DNA from: Melocanna baccifera
Taxonomy: Eukaryota; Streptophyta; Magnoliopsida; Poales; Poaceae
Length of the DNA: 64,000 nucleotides
Direction of reading: 5' to 3'
Assembly (NCBI GenBank): GCA_036346265.1
Contig: CM070681.1
Location: 13,350,001 to 13,414,000, forward strand
The notes under the pieces are model-generated. The model made no database searches. It was not told the origin of the DNA and saw only the letters and a list, made by a program, of their open reading frames with translations. The position numbers and the translations under genes were made by a program. How positions within the stretch are numbered: the stretch's first letter is position 1; every line of letters starts with the position of its first letter. Of this stretch, positions 13,266-23,140 are shown piece by piece.

Positions 13266-14580
13266 AAAATTAGGTATATACCATTATAAAGTGGTCACAT
13301 TAGAAATATACTATTATAAAGTTTTGGCTTAGAATCATACCACTCCAGAGTGTTCATGTTTTGAAGTATGCCATTATAGTCACTTTTATGTATTTTCTAT
13401 TAAATACACAACCCGTATTTAGTTCGTATTTTCGTAATTCCTAGAATATCCTTGCTCCTCCGATTAGATCTCGATCAAGCAACCATAAAAGATTATGTTT
13501 ATTTGCTTCGCTACCATAAGCAAATTGAAAACAAAGCACGCCTCCTTGCTGCATAACATGCACTCGTAAATGTAGAGATGCATGGAGTCTGTTCATTTCA
13601 TTGCCGGTGCGGGCTGTGGATCTTGCTTGATCTTGAACATGTCGAGCACTCCCTCTCTGTTGGCGGCAGCATCGTCATACATCTCCATGAACTCGCTGAA
13701 GAGAAAGTCCCTGTACTTTGGAGCGTTGCTTTTGCCCTCGCTGACCATCTCCTGCGCCGGAGCGATGCGGCAGTCCATCCTCGGCATGATCAGCGTCGCC
13801 GACATCCTCGCCACCGCCGAGTTGGTGACCGCGCGGTGCTCCACGCTCGCCAGCAGCTCGTTGGTCACGATCTGCGCCATGCTTGCATACCAATAAGCAA
13901 ACATCTTAAATTGATCGACACAGAGAAGAAGAGCATAAATTACTAGTGGTCAATTAAGGACTGATGCGATTATTTGACCTCCATCTGATGCCCAAAGTTG
14001 ATGACAAACGTGTTGGGGATAGGCCTGACGGTGATCCACCGCCCCTTGTACTTGGCCTAAAGCCCGCTGACGTCGCCCTGCGACAGGACCATCAGGAGAT
14101 GGCGGTTGCAATGTGGTAGGAGGCCCAGGGTGAGGCTCGGGTCCGGACACGGCGGGTAGTAGTTGACGTTCATTTGCGTCTCGCCGCCGCTGAGGTCTCC
14201 CTAGAAGAAGTCTTCGTCGAGGCCGAGCCCCTCGGCGATGAGCCGGAGGAGCGTCCTCGCCAGCTCCTGCACCTCCACCGTGTACCTGGCAAGGCACTCC
14301 TAAACTTTGAGGCTTTGTCGGCCAGTGGTGGCGGAAGTGCTCGATGGGGTAGCAGTCGAGCTTGAGGTAGTCCCTCCAGATCTAATCGGAGGAGCAAGGG
14401 TATTTTAGGAAATACGAATATATATATATATATATATGTGTATTTGATAAAAATATATGAAAATAGCCATAATGGTATATTTCAAAACATGAACACTTTG
14501 GAGTGGCATGATTCTAAGCCAAAACTTTATAATGTCATATTTCTAATGTGATCACTTTATAATGGTATATACCTAATTTT
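13266..14580. mobile_element. Pack-MULE-like element with about 200-bp terminal inverted repeats
   Basis: The first about 205 bases (13266-13471, beginning AAAATTAGGTATATACC) reappear inverted at 14378-14580 (ending GGTATATACCTAATTTT) with scattered mismatches and an AT-repeat expansion on the right. Between them lies a GC-rich broken dioxygenase gene. Long TIRs around an acquired gene piece are the hallmark of Pack-MULEs. I could not identify a clean 9-bp target duplication, so the superfamily is inferred. No transposase is present, so it would be non-autonomous. Confidence 0.75.
13593..14330 (-). pseudogene. 2-oxoglutarate/Fe(II) dioxygenase fragment inside the Pack-MULE-like element
   Basis: Two minus-strand exons are recognisable. 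Exon A (about 14330-13975) reads LARTLLRLIAEGLGLDEDFF, then MNVNYYPPCPDPSLTLGL, then ITVRPIPNTFVINFGHQMEV. Exon B (about 13880-13593) reads QIVTNELLASVEHRAVTN, ARMSATLIMPRMD, and a C-terminal tail. This is the C-terminal half of a plant flavonoid/gibberellin-type dioxygenase. Two in-frame stops lie in exon A (after DEDFF and after DVSGL). The iron-binding HxD site reads HCN, so Asp is lost, while the second His (VEHR) and the RxS motif remain. The intron is retained, so capture was from genomic DNA. Confidence 0.8.
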
Positions 14581-15599
14581 CCCATTTCGGAAACGGGATG
14601 CCAAATTTCCAAGTGCTAATTTAAAAATTCTAAAATAAATTACACATTTATTATTTGGAAGTTCAAAATTGAAAAAAAAACCTCAATGGTAATTAATTCA
14701 ATTTCACTTATCATATATCAACAATCTTTATTTCACATCCACTCTTGTCACATTTTTGTTTTTTTTGGGGGTCTAAGGCATCTAGAGAAAGGAAGTTGGA
14801 AAAGTAGTGTGATGACCTAGCATGCCACTACGTTTGGTAGCATGCAAGTCTTTGGCTCATTACTCGATAAAGACTCGTTTTACTGAGGAGTGTGCATATC
14901 AAAGTAGCATAGCAAAAGCAATTGCTGTGGATTCGATAAATAAAGCGGTGAAAAGACAATGTTATGAATACATTTGAGATTAGTGTAGCAAACATCCAGT
15001 CTCAAAGAGTCGATTTGACACCACACCGCAGATAGCTGGGTATCAAACTCGCTCATAGTGGCATCTCCCTACTACAATGACTGCTCATGATGCACAACAA
15101 CAAGATACAAGAAATCACCAGATGGCTCGTAGTGGTTGCACGGATGCGCCCACTTCACCTTGCTAAAGCAAAGCTAACCATATCCCCAATGAGATGCAAC
15201 TTCATGCTAACAACCAGAATAGCAAAGGCACGTGCATTCTTAATAATCCATATCTTGTAGATATCATACTGAGTCTGAAAAACTCCATGTTGTTCTCAAA
15301 AGCATCAGATGCCTCCTTACTAGCGTCTTCAGAAGTATCTTTTGGAAGCATAGACTCAACAGGTGGAAACAAAGCAAGGCGGACAAGGCAGCTTACCGGT
15401 AAGAAACTCCCAAAGACGTTGACCACACATGTGGAGGCGTATGTGCTAAAACCAGTCCCGATAACTTAGACCATTAAAGATCACCAGACAGCGAGGAACG
15501 GAAATAGTGCTCGAAGAGGACAACTTTTTTTTGAACATCAACACTCAGTATAGAAACAATTAGCTTCTTTAGAAATCGATTAGGTTTATATTAGTGTAG
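14581..15599. other. Intergenic, no recognised gene
   Basis: AT-rich DNA without recognisable protein motifs or intact repeats. Short open frames near 15200-15470 show no family resemblance and are probably chance. Confidence 0.3.
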
Positions 15600-16273
15600 C
15601 TTTGGTCCCAGAGGCGGCGGCCAATTAGCGTCGGCGGCGGTCGACAATAGCTAGAGGTGGCGATGGTCGGCGACGACTAGAGGTGATGGCTGGCAACGGG
15701 GAGAAGGCGGCGCCCTCTCCTAGCGCGGGTGATTTGTTCGGCGACAACGGCTAGAGGCAGCTCGGTGGTGACAGGGAGAAGGCCGCACCCTCTCCTAGCA
15801 TGGGTAGTCGAGCCTCCAGTTGAGGCAACTAGCTCTGATCCGATCGACAAGGCAGCGAATCCGTGTAGGAAGCAATGGTGGTGGTGCTGCGTGAGGCGAC
15901 CGAGACAACGACGGCCTGGGCGACAACGATAGCTGTGATGGGATGACATTGGATGAAGTGGGCGAGGCAGCGGTTGGAGAAGATAAACTAGTGGTGACGG
16001 CTGCTCTCTAAGGCGGCAGTGGTGGCTGGAGAAGATCCTGCAGTGACGGCGAGTGCAATGGAGGCAAAGCCAAGCGATGGTGGCGGCTGGAGAAGATGAA
16101 CCAATGGAGGTTTGACGAAAATCCTATATTTGTTCTGATACCATGTTATGAATAGCGTTAGTATTCATCATGAGACCAATGAACTAATATATATACAAGT
16201 ACAGATATGACATATATGTAGAAAATCCCTTATACAACAGGGAAAATACACATCTAATAATACATATCTAACA
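15600..16273 (-). mobile_element. Copia-like LTR end (130 bp) with primer-binding site
   Basis: On the minus strand the LTR runs from 16273 to 16144, beginning TGTTAGATATG and ending CATAACA. It is followed at once by TGGTATCAGAAC, one base from the initiator-Met tRNA primer site (TGGTATCAGAGC) used by many plant copia elements. Downstream (16130-15600 on the minus strand) is a GC-rich leader or gag-like stretch that then stops. No second LTR was found, so this is a truncated element. The very short LTR resembles small copia or TRIM-like elements. Confidence 0.6.
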
Positions 16274-16980
16274 TGAAGGAATATGTGGCTCTGAAACCTG
16301 ATAAGATTGCAACTGATGCTGGGGAGCAAAATTCGAAGTTAAGCCTATGGCGGGGAGTACTTAGTTTTTCTTGAACATGTATTGTTCGTTTGTTCAGTCT
16401 TTAAACACTACATTTGAAAGTGTTTCCGTTGCTCTTTGCTTAATTAATTCATACCGCTTTTGAATTAATTTCTCAAAGCCTCAAATAACTTTTATACCGT
16501 TGAAACCATGACTTTTCTATTCTTTGATATAAACTACGAACAGGAACTCAATGCAATATTCTCAAAGCCTCTGAAATAACTTTTATCAAATGAAGGAGAG
16601 ATAGATGATGCAGCTCTTATATCAATTGATAGCAAAGGTATCAATATACATGTTCGGCAAGGTGGACAGGTTCAATTTTCGGAACCACTACTGACTTATT
16701 TCCAAATGCAATGCTTCATTTTATGCAATAATGAGCATCTGAATTGCATTATTAAATTCTGGTGCACCTTGCATCTCTGTTTAATTGAGGTTTGCAGAAT
16801 GTCTTGAATTTTAAATTTTCTTCAGTTTTCTGGTCTATGGTAACATATGAAGCAAACATATAATACAGTTGCAATGAAAATTTTATTGCACTTGCATTAC
16901 AAGTTTCACATCTTGTATATTTCTTCAAATCTTTGACATGCTTGATATTATGCTGCACTGTAATGATTGCATTCAGGATC

Positions 16981-17255
16981 GGGGCGTTCATTTTAGCGAT
17001 GGCTTCTAGTTTTTGGTTGAAATTTTATTGTAGCTGGTTTTTTACTGTAGCTGATTTAGCTTTTTGGGCATAATTAAATTTAAAAATAGAAAAAATATGT
17101 TAGCCCATCACGGATAATGCAAAGGAACACGGGAAAAAAAGAAAAATACAAAAAAGCCTCAAAAATCTAAAAAAATCTAAAAAAATTCAGAAAAAGATGA
17201 ATTACTGAATAGTGAAAAAAAACTGAAACTAAAAAAAGTTGAAACAAGCGGGGAG
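16981..17255. mobile_element. MITE, family A copy 1
   Basis: The stretch starts GGGGCGTTCATTTTAGC and contains the family core: a TTTTATTGTAGCTGG-type block, TTAGCCCATCACGGATAATG, then an A-rich tail. The same core recurs at 22518, 54342 (inverted), 55379 and 56281. The exact right end is uncertain. Confidence 0.55.
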
Positions 17256-18520
17256 ACAGAAAAGAAAAGTCCTTAAATGTGTGGGGAATAAACCTCATCA
17301 AATATTCAGATAAGAACTGTATATGCACTATCGGGTTCTTCCCAGTTCTTATAATCAACACTAGACACTTTTTCTTTCGCCTATATTATACTGTGATGAC
17401 TATTGTTTTCTTAAAGGGTGGTGCAACCCAACATAATCTTCAAGCTTTTGTTGTGCGGATTTCGCAGTTCAACATCCGGAGGATAGCCTTTGAGATGGAT
17501 AATCAGCAAGTCTTCAAGATGGCACAACAAAAGCTCAATTTTGAAGCCTGAAGCAGGAAAACATGGAGAGCAAGGGACAAGGGATGCCAGCAAGACTCCA
17601 AAGTTCTGCAAAAGTTTCTACAGTGACGTTGTGTAGCCTCGTGGTGTGCCAAATGCAATAAAAAAACTTAACAGTGTGTTAAAAGTCACTCGAGTTTTTG
17701 TATTCTAGATTAAATAAAGAGGGAACATGTATATTGATCAACCTCCACATAAGATGATGTATATATCTGATATTTTTCGACACTTCTTTTTTTTTTTAAT
17801 GCAAGAAAGGACTTCTCTGAGATGGCTCAACAGTTCTAGTTTAGCTACCTGCCCGGTTCTTTTTTTTTAGAGTTGCTGAGTTCGTATGTGGTACTGGAAG
17901 ATATGATTTCGCTTGAATTTTGTAAGTAAACACATTTCGTTAGATGTTTTACCTTCAAAATTTCTGTGAGATTCATTCATATTCCCAAACAAATGTGGCA
18001 TAAGTGGTATTAGGGTGGGTTTGGCTCGTCATAGTAACTAATTTTTAAAATAGTGTGTTTTTTTAAGACAGAATTTATAATTAGATTTTAGTAGATACTA
18101 TATTGAGTTCAGCTATATTAATTAGAATTATATAGATTGTTTTTTATGTATTGTTCCTTGTAAATAGTAAAAATAAAAAATATAAATTAAAAATTAAAAT
18201 CACAAAAATGGATACTTGACCACCTAGTTAACGAAGAAAGGAAGGGGAGAGAATTTTTTTTGAACTCGAGAAACACACTCGTGTTGTTCTACAGGGTTAT
18301 ATATGTAACGTGTCCACATCTAGAACGGACACGTGGTAATGACTAGCCGAACGCGGCACAGATCAAACGACCACGATTCCACCGCGAAATCCACACGAGC
18401 TCCCCACTGCTCCCCCGCCGCGCCGCGCAAACATCTGCGCCTCTACACCCTAGGTTCCTACGGATCGAAACCCTAGGGTTGGTTCCATCCCCGTCGTCCG
18501 ATCCCATCCCATCCCCCACC
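17256..18520. other. Intergenic DNA and GATA-gene upstream region
   Basis: AT-rich DNA with a short open stretch at 17417-17551 (GGATQHNLQAFVVRIS) of unknown origin. Nearer the GATA gene there is a TATATATG motif at about 18297-18304 and then a C-rich leader. No promoter can be fixed with confidence. Confidence 0.3.
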
Positions 18521-21500
18521 ATGAGCGGCCACCACGACGCCAAGCCCTACCACCCTCGCCGCGGCCCGGAGCTCCCCCCGCCGCCGCTGCAGCCGGCGGC
18601 GGAGGAGGAGGCGCCTGCTGCCTCGTCGGCGGAGGCCGAGGCTGAGGTGGAGGCGGAGGCCGAGGCGATGGAGCAGTACGAGTCGCAGCAGGAGCACGAG
18701 GAGGATGAGGAAGAGGGGGAGGAGGAGCACGAGGGTGGCGCCGAGGAGGCTGTCCCGATGGACGCGGATGTGGCCGCCGCCACGGCGGCGGACGCACACG
18801 GGGTGATGGTGCCAGCGGCCGCCGCTGAGGTGGGGGGCGTGCCGCACATTGGGTCGAACACGCTCACGCTGTCGTTCCAGGGCGAGGTGTACGTCTTCGA
18901 GTCCGTGTCCGCCGAGAAGGTGCCGCACCTCTGATCCTTCCCTGCAAAATTCAAAATTTGCCTTTTTGCCAATCCTTTTACTTGTCCTATGTGCTTTGAT
19001 GTGATGAAATTGCATAGTAACGCTGCAGGGAGTTTGAATTGTTCGTTTTGGCAGGTGCAAGCGGTGCTCTTATTGCTTGGAGGAAGGGAGCTCGCACCGG
19101 GATTGGGTTCGGTGCCTTCGTCTTCAGCATCATATAGTAAGGTTGAAACCTCACTGGGTGAACTGTAGCATTTATCCGTTGAGAAAAATTTAAATTTCGT
19201 GGTGCTGATGTTACTTTGTGTATTCTTTGATACAGAGGTTGAATTTTCCACACCGGGTGGCATCACTGATGAGGTTCCGGGAAAAGCGGAAAGAGAGGAA
19301 CTTTGATAAGAAGATCCGGTATACTGTTCGGAAGGAAGTTGCACTTAGGTCAGTGCTAGTTTGTTAAGAAGCTCTATTTGTGCATTTTGAAGTACTGTTA
19401 AGGACCTTAAGGTTAATAAACTTGCCAGCCTGTGCGCATTTGGTCCTTTGTTTTAAGAAAAATAAACACAGGACCTTTGTATTTTCTGTGTCATGATGTT
19501 GTACTTGCTTTCTTTAATATTTGCAGGATGCAGCGCAATAAAGGGCAGTTTACATCATCAAAATTGAAGGCAAAAGAGGCCGCATCCACTGTGATTAACT
19601 CAGATGGTTCGCCAAATTGGGGTGCAGTGGAAGGTCGACCTCCATCTGCTTCTGAGTAAGTCCACAAATTGTTTTACTGTTTATATGTTTGACACTGCCC
19701 ATCAGTGTATATAGATGCTTCAAAATTGCTTTATCCAGATTCTATAAGTTGAGAAGGGATGAAGTTATTTGCATATGAATAAGTGCTCTGTTATACAGAT
19801 TGTGGGTGAATTCTTGAGTTGTAAATCAGTAATTCAGTATGGAAGTTACCTTGGTGTGATGTCCCATAGGCCTGTGTAGGATATCCACAAGTTTGTTGGT
19901 ATGAACAAAAATATAATTTATGGTTTACAGTTCTGGTCTTTGTTGGTTTACTTGCCTGGCTTCTTGTTGGCTCCATATTGAAGTGGAAAAACTATTGTGA
20001 AAAGTCAGATCATTCCCTAACCCTTTGACCTGAGCCATGACACACTATCTCATGCTTGTGCACCTCCAGAGGGTTGTTCTGCGAGCTCATGCTCACACTG
20101 GTTCTTGCTAGTTCGCTGCTGTGGATTGAAAAATAGTTGGTTTTGATTGAATTATTTCCAGGATGACAATAGACACTTCCTGCACACTTGTTCTTTGTAC
20201 ATGATGCCTTTTATTTGTCACAACAACTTGCCTCAGAATATGAACCGTAGTAGTTCTCATTTTGATGGTTGTTTCCCTTTACATACCTTTCAGATGTCAT
20301 CATTGTGGTATTATTGCAACACAGACGCCTATGATGCGTCGAGGACCAGATGGCCCAAGAACATTGTGCAATGCATGTGGACTCATGTGGGCAAACAAGG
20401 TATTTAAGTTCTTGACGGTATTATATTGCTCTCTCCGTCCACATTTATAAGGTGTGTCTCCTCTTGTCACATAAACCAAGGAGAGTGAAAATATCTAGAT
20501 TACCTCTAATTATTATCTCTATTATCTCTAAGCACTATATTCAATGCATGCATATAAATAATAGTAAATAAATCTGCATATTTATTAGGAATATAAAGAG
20601 AATATTACACTAATTTTGCTTAGTACCAGAAGCAACATATAGGCAGGCTGTGTTGTTGCATAACCTTGAACATTAATAAGGAACAATCTTTTGGTTGTAT
20701 AGGGCTCAGCTGTTATAAATTAGTCCACTGTACCATCTGTTATGTTAGATGTTAGAGCTATGATATTCTGATATGATGGTTTTATTACTCTACTGGCAAC
20801 AATGTATTGTTTTTTCCTCTGATATTAAGTGATAAAATACAGCTTGTGAGGCTGTGAGTAATTTGTTCCCAGTTATAATCTGGTTTTTAATTTGAGCTTT
20901 TGCTCTCAGCTTTAGTAGGGACTTTTTTCGGAGGATCTTTTTTGGTGATCTTCTGGTGGAGAAGTGTCGAATGCATCCCTCATCTTAGCTGACCTTCACT
21001 TCCCATCTTGAAACACCAAGTAAATAGGCATGAAAATTGAAACATTCCCCCAAAAGCTTCCATTTGCCTAGTACTTGGTTTTGAAGTTTCAAGTCCTTAC
21101 CTCGCAGATGAGTGATGTTGTATTTAGCATTGGGAGGGTTATTGTATTCACATTGTGCAAAAAATATTTTCTGTTGTACATATGACATTTTTCACAGGCA
21201 TAGGGTTAGTGCTACATTCTTAACTTTGTATATTTGCATATTGTGATGTTATTGAATCTTCTCTCCAACATGTTTTTTCTGCATAGGGTATGATGAGAGA
21301 CTTATCAAAAACTCCTACTGCGCCTCTGCAAGTTGTGCCGTCAGCAACCGAGGATGGTGTAAGTCACTAAGTCTGCGGTTGTATTAGCTTGACAGCCTAC
21401 CTTGTCAGATAACGAAGCAGTTTGTTTAGCTTATTAGATTTGCAAATTTGATCTAGAAAATTACCTTTCTTATCTTTTCCTAACCTGAAATTAGAGTAGA

Positions 21501-21890
21501 GTAAAACCATTGTCTTGAAACTAGAGTAGTGTAAAATCATTGTCTTGACCTATTGCATTTAATTACAACAAATTTATCCGTCCCCCTTTGTATTGGCATT
21601 AGAGTACTAGACAGACATATGGACTGCTGAAATGTATGCACAGGGTGTTTCCCTTGTTTTTTCTTTTGAATGAGGTTGTATTTTATGAGGACTCGTGGTT
21701 AGGTTTGTTAGTACAATAAAGATTAGTAGAGCTGTGAATTTTCTAGTGGTTCAGTATTCTCACTTAATACTCTGCCCTGCAGCAGAATGGAGTTGCTGAA
21801 ACACCAGGCGGTGGGCATCAGAATCCTGAAGCAGAAGCAGCAGCAGAAGCACCTGCTCCTGCTCCTGCTGCAAATGGCCATGACTTGTAG
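18521..21890 (+). CDS. TIFY-CCT-GATA transcription factor (ZML type)
   Basis: Seven exons give 337 aa: 18521-18919, 19055-19141, 19236-19348, 19527-19655, 20294-20399, 21287-21358 and 21783-21890. The order is an acidic/alanine-rich N-terminus (about 1-110); a TIFY domain with TLSFQGEVYVFESVS and VQAVLLLLGGREL (about 115-150); a CCT domain RVASLMRFREKRKERNFDKK (about 170-205); then a GATA zinc finger CHHCG...LCNACGLMWANK with four cysteines. The core TIFY motif is TLSFQG rather than TIFYGG, typical of the ZML branch. The family binds GATA-containing DNA in the nucleus and acts in light and stress responses in Arabidopsis. The start ATG follows a C-rich leader. The last exon begins at a tandem CAGCAG acceptor, allowing one-Gln isoforms. 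The family is certain; the exact rice member number is not assigned. Confidence 0.93.
20433..20620. mobile_element. Possible degenerate Stowaway-like MITE in GATA intron 5
   Basis: The left part reads CTCTCTCCGTCCACATTTATAAGG, close to the CTCCCTCCGT end of Stowaway MITEs, followed by AT-rich DNA. A clear matching right end was not found. Confidence 0.3.
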
Positions 21891-22214
21891 CCATGAGGTA
21901 GAGTGATGCTTCAGAGGATGCTGCATTTCGTCATGGAGTTGTTTGTCTGGAAGTCAACTGGCTGTACTATAGCTGTAGATTTGAGATGTGTGCTGCGTTG
22001 TCTGTCTCTCGGAGTCATGCCTGCTGCCATGATGTTTTTATTGAGCGTATTTCTTGTTGTAGCAATTGATAGTGGGTGGAGATCGGCATGACATTTTACT
22101 TATCAGATGTAACCTCTTACAGATGTTTCTGAGTAGATTATTTTCACATAGCAACATTGTCCCAACTGTTTGTCATGTTAGTTTTGCGGATGCCTTTGAG
22201 TTATGACATGCCTG

Positions 22215-22405
22215 TTCTGTGTTGCCCCTGGATCATGTGCCAATGGTATCGCAAGCTCGTCCCGGCGCGCACCTTTCGCCGTCGGCCTGCTTTGCCGTGT
22301 CGAAAGCAGTACGTGCCAATGCCCTGGCTCCATGGATACCCAGACCTGTGAGTCACCGACCACCGTGTAGCCGCCGATTTCAGAGGGCTCGCCGTCGAAT
22401 AAGTA
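22215..22405 (-). pseudogene. Second DUF1618/kelch-like fragment
   Basis: Minus-strand reading gives YTVVGDSQVWVSMEPG, then after a frame change GTYCFDTAK. These match the YAVVAGSHVWMSTRG and GTYSFDTASG blocks of the broken gene at 11840-12880. Only this short core is visible, so it is a relic. Confidence 0.5.
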
Positions 22406-22517
22406 CCGGGGCTCTACGACCGGCGATTCATGGCCAGCCGCCCAACCGTACGTCAGATCTAAATTTCGTCCTCTGAGTAGAGAGAGGATTCTGGATTATT
22501 TGCTCTACTCCTTTTAT

Positions 22518-22772
22518 GGGAGTGTTTAAAATAACAATGTCTTATGACTATTTTTTATTGTAGTTGGTTTTTTCTGTAGTTAAGTTAGCTTATTTAGTAT
22601 AATTAAATTAAAATAATTTTTAAAATAAAAAATATGTTAATCTATCACGGACAATGCAAAGGAATATGTGGGAAAAACACAAAAAATCAGAAAAAAAACA
22701 AAAAAACAACAGTAGAAAAAAAAGCATCCGCAGATGTAGAAACCCAACGCGAACGCGCTTCTAAGCGCAGCC
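22518..22772. mobile_element. MITE, family A copy 2 (255 bp)
   Basis: Begins GGGAGTGTTTAAAATAAC and ends CTAAGCGCAGCC, and shares the family core (TTAATCTATCACGGACAATG then an A-rich tail). The inverted right end (GGCTGCGCTTAG) matches the left end of the copy at 55379 (GGTAGCGCTTAG). TAT flanks both sides, a plausible 3-bp target duplication. Confidence 0.65.
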
Positions 22773-23140
22773 TATAAATCATTATATGTTCGATAAGAAA
22801 GAAATTATCATGTAGATATACAAGATAGAATAGATTTTCCAGTAGATAAATATTGCGTCTTGCTTGATCAAATTGGATGGGCTCGTTGCTTCAAGGTGAT
22901 CGCGGAGCTGCGCCTGCTGGGCAAACGGGATCCACCTGCCACTTTTTTGGCAGTTCGTTTACCGTCCGATCAGATTTTGACGGCCCAGATCGGGTGACAT
23001 AGCACAGTACACTAACCCGCGATGCAAATTTGCAAAGGAGCCCTCGAAATGCTTTGTATTCTAGTACTACCCTCACTTCCTCCTACCCTCCCCTTCGGCC
23101 TTCCCCAGCCGCGTCGCCGTCGCCCACCACGACCAGAGCA

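Noticed and set aside
17417..17551. Short open frame ending AQQKLNFEA, and MKEYVALKPDKIATDAG near 16273
   Set aside because: They look protein-like but I recognise no family and they do not join in phase; reported only as unknown intergenic content.
18547..19344. Minus-strand open frame of 265 codons
   Set aside because: It mirrors GATA exons 1-3 and their introns; no independent domain.
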